Counted from the first letter of the stretch, positions 7,917 through 16,343 are shown. The stretch: 48,934 bases of DNA from an uncultured Prevotellaceae bacterium (GCA_902794405.1 CADBHI010000010.1:1-48934); one strand, 5' to 3'. The notes: generated by a model not told the origin, from the sequence alone. Program-made: numbers and translations.

Positions 7917-9095
7917 GTGGAAGGCGATTTCATCAAGATTAATGAATGGCTACTACCCCTAAGCTGGTTGTACGGCCTTGGCGTAGGTTTCAGAAACTTC
8001 CTATTCGATGCGGGAGTTCTAAAGACCCATGCCTATAAGGTGCCCATCATATCAGTAGGAAATATCACAGTAGGTGGTACAGGAAAGACTCCCCACGTAG
8101 AATATCTTGTCAGGCTGCTGAAGGACAAAATGCGTGTGGCTGTCCTTAGCAGAGGCTACAAGCGCAAGAGCAGCGGATTTGTCAAAGCGGAAAAAGACAC
8201 ACCGATGAAAATGATTGGTGACGAACCCTATCAGATGAAGAAGAAGTTCCCAACGATTACGGTGGCAGTGGACAAGAAAAGGACACGGGGTATTGAGACG
8301 CTCACGAATCAGGACAGCAACAAAAGTGACATCGATGTTATTCTCCTGGATGATGCCTTCCAACACCGTCACGTCAAGCCTGGCATCAACATCCTGCTCG
8401 TCGACTATCATAGGCTTGTTATATACGACAAGCTCCTGCCTGCAGGCCGACTACGTGAACCACTAAAGGGCAAGAACAGGGCTGACATCGTCATCGTGAC
8501 GAAATGTCCGAAAGAGCTGAAGCCCATGGAATATCGCGTCATCACCAAGGCTATGGAGCTGTTCCCCTACCAGCATCTGTACTTTACGACTTTGGAGTAT
8601 GAGGCACTTCACCCTGTTTTCCAAAAGACGAAGAGCACAATCTCCCTTTCTGAGCTCTCGGATAAAAACATCCTGCTGCTGACAGGTATTGCTTCCCCAC
8701 GTCAAATGCTGGAGGATTTGTCGCCTGTTGCAAAGAGCATCACGCCAATGACCTTTGCCGACCACCACAACTTCAAGCGTAAAGACATCGAGAAACTCAA
8801 CGAAGTATATGCATCCATGCCGTCGCCAAAGCTCATTGTAACTACGGAAAAGGATGCAGCCCGCCTCATAACCTGTGAGAACCTCGATGAGGAAGTGAAG
8901 AAAAACCTGTACTACCTGCCCATACGCATCAATTTCATGCTGGATCAAGAAGAATTGTTTAACGAAAATATTATAGGCTATGTACGAAAAAATTCTCGAA
9001 ACAGCATCCTGGCTAAGGCAAAGGATGACCACAAAGCCCAGGACGGCAATTATCCTGGGAACAGGCCTCGGACAATTAGCTTCCGAAATAAGTGA
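7917..9095 (+). CDS. lpxK: Tetraacyldisaccharide 4'-kinase (lipid A synthesis)
   Basis: A 392-residue inner-membrane kinase that phosphorylates the 4' position of the lipid A disaccharide. After an N-terminal hydrophobic stretch (WLLPLSWLYGLGVGF) comes the P-loop VGNITVGGTGKTPH (about 44-57), then LLDDAFQHRHV (the family's DDGFQHR-type motif) and FADHHNFKRKDI (the DHH motif). Translation starts at GTG 7917; the first in-frame ATG, 27 nt later, would clip the conserved N-terminus. The 3' end runs 116 nt into punA in another frame. The overlap still reads YVRKNSRNSILAKAKD, which looks like genuine family sequence, while the last ~22 residues are polar and probably not constrained. Confidence 0.93.
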   Translation: MEGDFIKINEWLLPLSWLYGLGVGFRNFLFDAGVLKTHAYKVPIISVGNITVGGTGKTPHVEYLVRLLKDKMRVAVLSRGYKRKSSGFVKAEKDTPMKMIGDEPYQMKKKFPTITVAVDKKRTRGIETLTNQDSNKSDIDVILLDDAFQHRHVKPGINILLVDYHRLVIYDKLLPAGRLREPLKGKNRADIVIVTKCPKELKPMEYRVITKAMELFPYQHLYFTTLEYEALHPVFQKTKSTISLSELSDKNILLLTGIASPRQMLEDLSPVAKSITPMTFADHHNFKRKDIEKLNEVYASMPSPKLIVTTEKDAARLITCENLDEEVKKNLYYLPIRINFMLDQEELFNENIIGYVRKNSRNSILAKAKDDHKAQDGNYPGNRPRTISFRNK

Positions 9096-9852
9096 TTCAA
9101 CGGAGTTCCCATACTCAGAAATACCTAATTTCCCCGTTTCTACCGTCGAAGGCCACTCCGGCAAGCTCATTTTCGGAAAACTTGGCGGTGTTGACATCAT
9201 GGCTATGAAAGGACGCTTCCATTTCTATGAAGGATACTCCATGAAGGAAGTCACATTCCCAATACGAGTCATGTACGAACTGGGCATCAAGACGCTCTTC
9301 GTCAGCAACGCCGCGGGGGGCATGAATCCTCAGTTCAAAATCGGTGACCTGATGGTGATTACCGACCACATCAATTTCTTCCCAGAGCACCCGCTCCGCG
9401 GCAAGAACTTCCCTACTGGGCCGCGCTTCCCTGACATGCACGAGACCTACGACAGCCAATACATCAAGCTGGCCTTTGAAATTGCCAAAGAGAAAAACAT
9501 CCGCCTGCAACACGGTGTCTATGTCGGCGTACAGGGGCCAACGTTCGAAACACCGGCTGAATATAAGATGTACCGCTTGTTTGGTGGCGATACGGTTGGC
9601 ATGTCTACTGTTCCTGAAGTCATCGTTGCCCACCATTGCGGCATCCGCGTCTTTGGCATCAGCATTGTGACTGACCTTGGCGGTTTTGATACACCTGTAG
9701 AGGTAAGCCATGAAGAAGTACAGGAAGCAGCCAACAAGGCACAGCCCGTTATGACTGAAATCATGCGTGAAATGATATTCAGAGCTGAAAGTGTTGCCAG
9801 CACACGAGTCAGCAAGATTGATACAACACATCCCACTAAAGCATGGAAATAG
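8980..9852 (+). CDS. punA: Purine nucleoside phosphorylase (trimeric PNP/MTAP family)
   Basis: A 290-residue phosphorylase of purine (deoxy)nucleosides for base salvage. Visible motifs are AIILGTGLGQL (phosphate loop), VEGHSGKL, GRFHFYEGY, SNAAGGMNP, GVYVGVQGPTFETPAEYKM and VSHEEV. The purine-recognition residue, Asn in mammalian PNP (LITNK), is Asp-232 here (IVTDLGG), which resembles the Asp used by 5'-methylthioadenosine phosphorylases for 6-amino purines, so specificity for inosine/guanosine over adenosine-type substrates should not be taken for granted. The ATG at 8980 gives the complete family N-terminus, so the overlap with lpxK is real. The 3' end overlaps thiL by 10 nt. Confidence 0.92.
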   Translation: MYEKILETASWLRQRMTTKPRTAIILGTGLGQLASEISDSTEFPYSEIPNFPVSTVEGHSGKLIFGKLGGVDIMAMKGRFHFYEGYSMKEVTFPIRVMYELGIKTLFVSNAAGGMNPQFKIGDLMVITDHINFFPEHPLRGKNFPTGPRFPDMHETYDSQYIKLAFEIAKEKNIRLQHGVYVGVQGPTFETPAEYKMYRLFGGDTVGMSTVPEVIVAHHCGIRVFGISIVTDLGGFDTPVEVSHEEVQEAANKAQPVMTEIMREMIFRAESVASTRVSKIDTTHPTKAWK

Positions 9853-10892
9853 CAAAGATTGGAGAATTCGGACTGATAGACCGTCTTACACAAGACCTTA
9901 AGCCCCAGAACGCATCAACAAAGTACGGCATAGGCGATGACTGTGCCGTACTGTCGTATCCAGACAAAGAGGTGCTCATCACCACCGACCTACTGATGGA
10001 GGGTGTACACTTCGACCTTACTTATATCGACCTACAGCATTTAGGCTACAAAGCTGCTATGGTCAACATCAGCGATGTCTTTGCCATGAACGGTACGCCT
10101 CGGCAAATCACCGTTTCGCTGGCTTTGAGCAAACGTTTCAGCGTTGAGGATGTTGAACAACTGTATAGTGGTATACGCCTGGCCTGCGAAAAGTGGAACG
10201 TAGACATTGTCGGAGGCGATACGACTTCCTCCTTTACTGGCCTGGCCATCAGCATTACCTGCATCGGCGAGGCAGCCAAGGAAGATATCGTCTATCGTAA
10301 CGGTGCCCACGACACAGACCTTGTCTGTGTCAGCGGCGACCTTGGTGCTGCTTACATGGGACTTCAACTCTTAGAGCGTGAGAAAACTGTCTATTACCAG
10401 ATGCTTGACGAGGCAAAGAGAAACGGAAAGTCCCTACCCGATTTCCAACCAGACTTCAGCGGAAAGGAATACTTATTACAGCGCCAGTTACAAGCCGAAG
10501 CACGTGGTGACATCATCCAACGGCTTCGTGATGCAGGCATCCGTCCAACGGCAATGATGGACATATCGGACGGTCTCTCATCGGAATTGATGCATATCTG
10601 TAAGCAGTCGGGCGTAGGCTGCCGTATCTTCGAGAAGAACATCCCCATCGATTACCAGACGGCAGTCATGGCCGAGGAAATGAACATGAACGTCACCACC
10701 TGCGCCCTGAATGGCGGCGAGGACTACGAGCTACTGTTCACCATTCCTATTGGCGACCACGAAAAGATAGAACAGGTTGGCGACGTCAAGCTGATAGGCC
10801 ATATCACAGACCAGAAGTACGGCCACATCCTTGTAAGCCGCGACGGTCAGGAGTTTGAATTACGAGCACAAGGATGGAACCTTGATCATTAA
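9843..10892 (+). CDS. thiL: Thiamine-monophosphate kinase
   Basis: A 349-residue enzyme that phosphorylates thiamine monophosphate to the cofactor thiamine pyrophosphate in the cytosol. It belongs to the PurM/ThiL fold family. IGEFGLIDRL opens the protein, GIGDDCAVL and TTDLLMEGVHF carry Asp metal and ATP ligands, followed by DIVGGDTTSS, MMDISDGLSSEL and NGGEDYELLFT, all diagnostic. The start ATG lies inside the end of punA (10-nt overlap), pointing to a shared transcript. The regulator gene begins 4 nt after the stop. Confidence 0.95.
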   Translation: MEIAKIGEFGLIDRLTQDLKPQNASTKYGIGDDCAVLSYPDKEVLITTDLLMEGVHFDLTYIDLQHLGYKAAMVNISDVFAMNGTPRQITVSLALSKRFSVEDVEQLYSGIRLACEKWNVDIVGGDTTSSFTGLAISITCIGEAAKEDIVYRNGAHDTDLVCVSGDLGAAYMGLQLLEREKTVYYQMLDEAKRNGKSLPDFQPDFSGKEYLLQRQLQAEARGDIIQRLRDAGIRPTAMMDISDGLSSELMHICKQSGVGCRIFEKNIPIDYQTAVMAEEMNMNVTTCALNGGEDYELLFTIPIGDHEKIEQVGDVKLIGHITDQKYGHILVSRDGQEFELRAQGWNLDH

Positions 10893-10895
10893 TGG

Positions 10896-11501
10896 ATGGA
10901 AGGTACGATAGGTAATAGGCCAAAAGTTGCCATTATTGACCCCAATACTTTAGCGGCTGTCGGACTGAAACAGCTTCTACAGAATGTGATGCCCATCATG
11001 ACCATTGACACTTTTGGGACATTCGCAGAACTGGAAGCCAACCATCCTGACAACTACTATCACTATTTCGTGGCCATGAACATTGTGCTTGAGAACCGTG
11101 CTTTCTTCTCGGCTCACCGCCAGAAGACTATTGTGCTGACTCTCGGCATTGAAACCATTTCACAACTGTCAGAGTTCCATAGCCTTTGTATCAATCTGCC
11201 TGAAAAGGAATTGGTTCACACGCTCCTCATGCTTCAACAACATGCCCATCCCAAGGGAAAGAACCTTCCCCCCATACCCGATGTGCTACAACAGAAAGTA
11301 CTGAGCGACCGAGAAATAGAAGTCATGTCGCTCATCGTTCAGGGCTACATCAACAAGGAGATTGCTGACAAGCTGAATATCAGTCTGTCGACAGTCATTA
11401 CTCATCGTAAGAATATCATGGATAAACTGGGGATGAAGTCCGTATCGGCATTAACCATCTATGCCGTCATGCACGGCTACGTCGATATCAACAAGATTTA
11501 G
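10896..11501 (+). CDS. LuxR-type HTH transcriptional regulator with degenerate receiver-like domain
   Basis: A 201-residue regulator. Residues ~135-200 (LSDREIEVMSLIVQGYINKEIA, LNISLSTVITHRKNIMDKLG) form a canonical LuxR/FixJ helix-turn-helix. Residues ~8-120 look like a CheY fold: VAIIDPN gives one acidic residue of the usual pair, but the strand that should end in the phospho-acceptor Asp reads YFVAMNIVLEN, with no Asp at the expected place. The protein probably responds to something other than phosphorylation, or acts constitutively; the signal is unknown. It sits 4 nt behind thiL, with no histidine kinase nearby, and its stop overlaps the convergent flavoprotein gene by 14 nt. Confidence 0.85.
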   Translation: MEGTIGNRPKVAIIDPNTLAAVGLKQLLQNVMPIMTIDTFGTFAELEANHPDNYYHYFVAMNIVLENRAFFSAHRQKTIVLTLGIETISQLSEFHSLCINLPEKELVHTLLMLQQHAHPKGKNLPPIPDVLQQKVLSDREIEVMSLIVQGYINKEIADKLNISLSTVITHRKNIMDKLGMKSVSALTIYAVMHGYVDINKI

Positions 11502-13047
11502 CCGACAGATACTCTGCTGCCATTTCGGCACAACGCTCACCGTCTACACCTGCGGAAACAATACCACCAGCATAGCCGGCACCCTCGCCACACGGGAAGA
11601 GTCCCTGTAGTCGAACATGCTGAAGTGTCATATTGTCGCGCAGTATACGTACAGGACTGCTGGTACGTGTCTCTGTAGCAATCAGCACAGCTTCATTGGT
11701 AAGGAATCCATGCGCCTGTTTACCAAAAACCTTGAAACCTTCTTGTAAACGGTTGGCGATCATCTTAGGTAGCCAGAAATGCAACGGACTGGATATCAGT
11801 CCAGGGGCATAACTTGACTTCGGCAAATCGTAGCTCAAGCGTTTGTTCACGAAGTCAGCCATTCTTTGGGCTGGTGCCGTCTGCTTCATATTACCCTGCT
11901 GCCAGCACATACGCTCTAACTGTTCCTGAAAATGCATCATCCGCAGTACGTCGTCTGCACCTTCCACATCGTCAGAGCGTACCTCCACTACCATTCCACT
12001 ATTAGACCATTGGGTGCCACGATTGGCAGGACTCATGCCGTTGACAACAATCTGCTCACGGTCAGTAGCAGCTGGAATGACAAAGCCGCCAGGACACATG
12101 CAGAAAGAATAGACTCCTCGGCCCTCCACCTGTATAACGAAAGAATACTCGGCGGCAGGCAGATACTTGCCACGGCCCTGACGAGAGTGATACTGTATCT
12201 GGTCTATCAGTTCTGACGGATGCTCAAGTCTGACACCAACAGCAATACCTTTGGCCTCAATCTCAATCTTTGCCTCAGCCAGATAGCGATACACGTCACG
12301 GGCACTATGGCCTGTTGCCAGAATTACAGGACCGCGATATTCACGCTCTCCAGCCACAGCACCTACAACACAGTCACCATGAACAATCAGCTGAGTCATC
12401 TTCGTCTGGAAATGCACTTCACCACCACAACTGATGATGGTGTTACGCATGGCCTCGATGACCTTTGGCAGACGGTCTGTACCAATATGGGGATGGGCAT
12501 CGGCCAATATGGCTGTCGATGCACCATGTTGGCAAAACACATTAAGGATCTTATCGATATTGCCGCGTTTCTTCGAACGGGTATAAAGCTTGCCATCGGA
12601 GTAGGCACCAGCTCCACCCTCACCAAAACAGTAGTTGCTTTCTGGATCAACTTGCTGCGTACGTGAAATGGCGGCAAGGTCTTTCTTGCGGTCATGTACA
12701 TTCTTGCCGCGTTCAAGCACAACAGGACGGAAGCCGAGTTCAATCAGTCGAAGCGCAGCAAAGAGTCCTCCAGGACCTGCTCCAACGACAATGACCTGTG
12801 GCCGCTGGCTCACATCACCATACTCTGTGTGTACATATTCATCGTCAGTAGGCATTTCGTTGATATATACTCGCACCTTCAGGTTGACAAAGATAGTTCG
12901 TTGACGTGCATCGATGCTGCGTTTCAGAATACGCACACTATTGCAGGTACGCACATCAAAGCCATACTCATCAGCCAGCCACGCCTTCAACTGCTGCTCG
13001 TTGGCAGCTACCTGAGGCAGCACACGTATCTGATATTCACTCGTCAT
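11488..13047 (-). CDS. COG2509-type FAD-dependent dehydrogenase (uncharacterised)
   Basis: A 519-residue flavoprotein. An N-terminal ~80-residue domain (MTSEYQIRVLPQVAANEQQLKAWLA...) precedes a Rossmann FAD site, VIVVGAGPGGLFAALRL, ending in VVLERG (about 85-115). GEGGAGAYSDGKLYTRSKKRG and ILATGHSARDVY are further family hallmarks, and MCPGGFVIPAA and LFPCGEGAGYAGGIVSAGVDG close the substrate and FAD regions. The family is widespread and has no agreed substrate. The start overlaps the stop of the small membrane-protein gene (ATGA), so the two are likely translated together. The 3' end overlaps the LuxR gene tail to tail. Confidence 0.88.
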   Translation of the reverse strand: MTSEYQIRVLPQVAANEQQLKAWLADEYGFDVRTCNSVRILKRSIDARQRTIFVNLKVRVYINEMPTDDEYVHTEYGDVSQRPQVIVVGAGPGGLFAALRLIELGFRPVVLERGKNVHDRKKDLAAISRTQQVDPESNYCFGEGGAGAYSDGKLYTRSKKRGNIDKILNVFCQHGASTAILADAHPHIGTDRLPKVIEAMRNTIISCGGEVHFQTKMTQLIVHGDCVVGAVAGEREYRGPVILATGHSARDVYRYLAEAKIEIEAKGIAVGVRLEHPSELIDQIQYHSRQGRGKYLPAAEYSFVIQVEGRGVYSFCMCPGGFVIPAATDREQIVVNGMSPANRGTQWSNSGMVVEVRSDDVEGADDVLRMMHFQEQLERMCWQQGNMKQTAPAQRMADFVNKRLSYDLPKSSYAPGLISSPLHFWLPKMIANRLQEGFKVFGKQAHGFLTNEAVLIATETRTSSPVRILRDNMTLQHVRLQGLFPCGEGAGYAGGIVSAGVDGERCAEMAAEYLSAKSC

Positions 13048-13196
13048 TTAAGGTATAGGAAATAGACGGCAGCCAGTACCACAGCCAGCACAATAAGTAC
13101 AACTGACTTCACCAAGCACGTCGTCACCTTTTTAATAATAAGGAAAGCCACAATGATGGCAGCTAACAGAAACAGGTAATATCTGATATTTTCCAT
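13044..13196 (-). CDS. Small hydrophobic membrane protein, 50 aa
   Basis: The frame is open further upstream, but the extra residues are polar and overlap the rlu gene. From the ATG at 13196 the protein is MENIRYYLFLLAAIIVAFLI, then IKKVTTCL, then VKSVVLIVLAVVLAAVYFLY: two predicted membrane helices with a short basic loop, a compact hairpin. It lies 10 nt below the pseudouridine synthase gene, and its stop overlaps the flavoprotein start (ATGA), strong positional support for a real gene. Function unknown. Confidence 0.75.
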   Translation of the reverse strand: MENIRYYLFLLAAIIVAFLIIKKVTTCLVKSVVLIVLAVVLAAVYFLYLK

Positions 13197-13206
13197 CCCT
13201 ATGAGA

Positions 13207-14106
13207 TTACTTGAATAGTTTGCGGAATGCCGTTGGGACTGGTGTCTCAAACTCCATGTTCTCTCCTGTAGCTGGATGAGTGAAGCAAAGTAACCAAGCA
13301 TGCAGACAGAGTCTGTGCAATGGGTCGTCGCCATTACCGTACTTCACATCGCCACAAACGGGATGTCCCATATCGGCTGAGTGGACACGAATCTGATTCT
13401 TACGGCCCGTCTCCAACTTGTATTCCACCAAAGAATGCTCCGTTGTGCGATCCAGCACATGGAAGTGGGTTACAGCATATTTGCCACCATTATCCTCCGG
13501 ACTTGAGTAAGTCACATAGGCCTTGTTGTCCTTCAGCCAGTTAGCTATCGTACCGTCAGTCTCTTCAACCTCACCACTAACAACAGCCACATAACGGCGG
13601 TCATACACGATATCGTGCCAGTTGTGCTCTAATATCTGTTCCGTTTCCATGTCCTTGGCGTAAACCATCAGTCCGCTGGTGTCGCGATCCAAACGATGGA
13701 CGACATGAGCCATACATTTCTGATGTGATTTCTTGAAGTAATCGTCAAGCACCGACTTCACGTTTAAAGTTGAATGGCCTGCTGCCATCGACAAGATGCC
13801 TACTGCTTTCTCTATAACAATCAGCCAGCGGTCTTCGTACACAATTCTAACATAGCGGTTCTTGAATCCCTGCTGGTTTCGCTTAGTATTAGATACCGCT
13901 ATCTTCATGCCCCTTTCTAAGGGGAAGTCATACTGTGAAACGGTCTTACCGTTCACCCTAATACCGCGTCCCTGGAGTGTAGACTTGATCTTTGACCGGC
14001 TTCCCTTCACGTTTCGCAGTAGCCATTCCAGCAACTGGGCACCTTCCTCCTCAACGGTGTAGTAGCTGTAATCACCCTGACTCTTACGTTCTGAACTGAT
14101 TCTCAT
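13207..14106 (-). CDS. RluA-family RNA pseudouridine synthase
   Basis: A 299-residue enzyme converting specific uridines to pseudouridine in rRNA or tRNA. An S4 RNA-binding domain lies at about residues 20-75 (GAQLLEWLL..., KSTLQGRGIRVNGKTV), then the catalytic domain with MAHVVHRLDRDTSGLMVYAKD (about 130-150), whose second Asp is the nucleophile of the RluA class. VEYKLETGRKNQIRVHSADMGHPVCGD and LCLHAWLLCFTHPATG follow, both conserved. S4 plus this catalytic domain fits RluC/RluD-type enzymes; the target position is not deducible. It lies 12 nt below the PurF paralogue. Confidence 0.9.
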   Translation of the reverse strand: MRISSERKSQGDYSYYTVEEEGAQLLEWLLRNVKGSRSKIKSTLQGRGIRVNGKTVSQYDFPLERGMKIAVSNTKRNQQGFKNRYVRIVYEDRWLIVIEKAVGILSMAAGHSTLNVKSVLDDYFKKSHQKCMAHVVHRLDRDTSGLMVYAKDMETEQILEHNWHDIVYDRRYVAVVSGEVEETDGTIANWLKDNKAYVTYSSPEDNGGKYAVTHFHVLDRTTEHSLVEYKLETGRKNQIRVHSADMGHPVCGDVKYGNGDDPLHRLCLHAWLLCFTHPATGENMEFETPVPTAFRKLFK

Positions 14107-14118
14107 AAATAGTGCGTA

Positions 14119-15555
14119 TTATTTGACAGCCTCATCCGTCTCAGGATATCGACAATAGCTGGTACCGTCGAAGCAATGGGTACAGACTTTACACTTAGGC
14201 ATGCCAATAGCTTCTATTAAATCCTCGAGCTTAGCAAACTTCAACGTGGTTAGTCCCAGTCGGCGGGCTATCTCGTCGACCATGCGCTGGTATTCGGGAG
14301 ACCCTGTCTGGGCATATTTCTCCAGATTCTTCTTGTCGTCGCCCTCAAAGTCACGGATAATCTGACGCGTTATCAGCTCCATATCGGTCTTCGAAGTGGT
14401 AAAACCAATAAAGGGACAGCCATAGACCAGCGGCGGACAGGAGATGCGGCAATGCACTTCCTTGGCACCATATTCAAAGAAGGTACGCACATTGTCGCGC
14501 AACTGGGTACCACGTACTATACTATCGTCGCAGAACACCACGCGGCGGTCTTTCAACAACGCGCCATTGGGAATGAGTTTCATTCTTGCCACCAACGCAC
14601 GACGGCTCTGGTTGCCAGGAGTAAAAGAACGGGGCCAGGTCGGTGTGTACTTCAGCACGGCTCTCTCGTAGGGGACGCCCTTGCCCTCAGCATAGCCCAA
14701 GGCAGTACCCACGCCCGAGTCAGGCACACCGCAAACACAGTCTACTTCGGTGTCGTCATCTTCACCAAGCTTGCGGCCATTCTTTTCACGAACATCCTCA
14801 ACATTGATGCCCTCGTAGTCGCTGGCAGGGAAACCGTAGTACACCCACAGGAACGAACAAATCTGTTCACGTTCGAAAGCAGGCTGCATCACTTCGTATC
14901 CGTCATGATGCAGGCGGACAATCTCGCCTGGTCCTAGATCACGAACCACCTTGTATTCCAGATTCGGAAAACTCGAGGTTTCGCTGCTTACGGCGTAGGC
15001 ACCCTCCTTCTTGCCAATCACGATTGGCGTGCGTCCTAAAAAGTCACGGGCAGCAATAATGCCGTCTTCGGTTAGTATCAGCATGGAACACGAACCCTCA
15101 ATCTTGCGATAGACATTATTGATGCCTTCCACAAAGGTGTTGCCCATATTGATAAGCAGGGCTACGAGCTCCGTCTGATTGATATTGTTAGCCGACATTT
15201 CACTGAAATGCATACGCTGGGCCAGCAGTTCGTCGGCAATCTCACGCTGATTGTTGATTTTGGCCACTGTTACGACAGCATAGCGGCCTAAGTGTGAATT
15301 GACGATGATGGGTTGAGGATCAGTATCGCTGATGATACCCAGTCCCTGATGTCCATGAAATGAGTCAAGCTCGTCCTCAAAGCGCGAACGAAAATAGTCG
15401 CGCTCCAATGAGTGGATGCTGCGGTTGAAGCCCCGCTCAGGGTCAAATGTTACCAGTCCGGCACGTTTCGTGCCTAAGTGTGAATTGTAGTCTGTGCCGT
15501 AGAACAAGTCGTTCACGCACTCCTTGTCGGCTATACAGCCAAAGAAACCTCCCAT
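14119..15555 (-). CDS. Amidophosphoribosyltransferase (PurF) paralogue lacking the catalytic Cys
   Basis: A 478-residue PurF-like protein. The phosphoribosyltransferase half is intact: VVFCDDSIVRGTQLR (around residue 343) is the PRPP loop, and CGVPDSGVG plus YTPTWPRSFTPGNQSRR are typical of the family. The C-terminus CKVCTHCFDGTSYC keeps a cysteine cluster reminiscent of the Fe-S site of Bacillus-type PurF. The N-terminus, however, reads MGGFFGC where active PurF enzymes begin MCG: the N-terminal glutaminase nucleophile Cys is Gly. A Cys at residue 7 is not at a processable terminus. It may therefore use free ammonia, be regulatory or have another role. No other start in frame restores a Cys. 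A conventional PurF elsewhere in the genome would be expected. Confidence 0.82.
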   Translation of the reverse strand: MGGFFGCIADKECVNDLFYGTDYNSHLGTKRAGLVTFDPERGFNRSIHSLERDYFRSRFEDELDSFHGHQGLGIISDTDPQPIIVNSHLGRYAVVTVAKINNQREIADELLAQRMHFSEMSANNINQTELVALLINMGNTFVEGINNVYRKIEGSCSMLILTEDGIIAARDFLGRTPIVIGKKEGAYAVSSETSSFPNLEYKVVRDLGPGEIVRLHHDGYEVMQPAFEREQICSFLWVYYGFPASDYEGINVEDVREKNGRKLGEDDDTEVDCVCGVPDSGVGTALGYAEGKGVPYERAVLKYTPTWPRSFTPGNQSRRALVARMKLIPNGALLKDRRVVFCDDSIVRGTQLRDNVRTFFEYGAKEVHCRISCPPLVYGCPFIGFTTSKTDMELITRQIIRDFEGDDKKNLEKYAQTGSPEYQRMVDEIARRLGLTTLKFAKLEDLIEAIGMPKCKVCTHCFDGTSYCRYPETDEAVK

Positions 15556-15566
15556 ACTTTATGTTT

Positions 15567-16190
15567 CTATTCGTTACGTTTATCAATAAATTTCCAGTCC
15601 TTATACTGGTTGCGAGGGAAGATGAATACGTCATCGCTGATACCACCGCTCTTGAAGTTGCTCACCTTGACGGTAGTCCAAATAAAGGCCAACTTGATAC
15701 GCAACCTTACAGGCACATAACCTTTCTTAGTCACCCAGGCCTTCACTATCTTGATTGTACCTTTGGCGTCCTTCTTCTGTTTCAGCGTCAGCAGGAACAT
15801 GCCCTCGTCTTCAGAAATGCTGTAGTTGAAGTCGTCCAACGTGAACTTGAACTTTCCACTGTACTTGTCCTTCTTGTCCGACTGCGCAGCATGAATATGC
15901 ACCTCTTTTTTCTTGCGAAATGCCATATAGGCAGTTACGCCGTCGTTCCACGTATTCACTTTCTCGTCAACGAACTTCTGTTTCTTGCCCTTGAAGGTAA
16001 TATCACCCTTTGTCTTGTAGAGTCCTATAATGTTCACATCATAATGACAAGAGGACCCTTGTTCACCCATCACCTGGTTATAAGCCTGGGTAAATATACG
16101 GCGAGCCTGTCTTTCGTTAGCACTCTCTTGTGCTACTGAGGTAGCCACCTGAAAGGCAATCATTATCAGCAAAACAATCTTTCTTCCCAT
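15567..16190 (-). CDS. LolA-like outer-membrane lipoprotein carrier family protein
   Basis: A 207-residue periplasmic protein when started at the ATG 16190. An upstream in-frame Met would add 17 residues, but those overlap the -7 promoter box, so the shorter start is preferred. The signal peptide is MGRKIVLLIMIAFQVATSVAQ. The mature domain has the order of LolA-like proteins: a helix (ARRIFTQAYNQVM), then beta strands with KGDITFKGKKQKFVDEKVNTWNDG and YMAFRKKKEVHIHAA, and a C-terminal FIFPRNQYKDWKFIDKRN. Such proteins bind lipid or lipoprotein in a half-barrel; this divergent type is common in Bacteroidetes. It lies 11 nt upstream of the PurF paralogue, probably in one transcript. Confidence 0.72.
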   Translation of the reverse strand: MGRKIVLLIMIAFQVATSVAQESANERQARRIFTQAYNQVMGEQGSSCHYDVNIIGLYKTKGDITFKGKKQKFVDEKVNTWNDGVTAYMAFRKKKEVHIHAAQSDKKDKYSGKFKFTLDDFNYSISEDEGMFLLTLKQKKDAKGTIKIVKAWVTKKGYVPVRLRIKLAFIWTTVKVSNFKSGGISDDVFIFPRNQYKDWKFIDKRNE

Positions 16191-16199
16191 AATCGGGTG

Positions 16200-16207
16200 C
16201 AAAGGTA
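16200..16207 (-). promoter_or_regulatory. -7 box (TACCTTTG) just upstream of the LolA-like gene
   Basis: Minus-strand TACCTTTG is a perfect TAnnTTTG box, but it ends only 9 nt above the ATG at 16190. The transcript would start about 5 nt before the start codon. No good -33 box at normal spacing. Confidence 0.5.
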
Positions 16208-16343
16208 CGAAAAAAAAGTGAAACTCGATAAACGGAAACACAAAAAAAATAATCCCTACCTCCCCATAACGACGGTAATTTTATTCAAAAAGCGTATAAA
16301 TTCATGCGTTATTCATTTTTTCTTTGCATTCGACGCTCAAAAA

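Noticed and set aside
13197-13334. Extended N-terminus of the 50-aa membrane protein
   Set aside because: Polar residues overlapping the pseudouridine synthase gene; the ATG at 13196 gives a clean two-helix protein.
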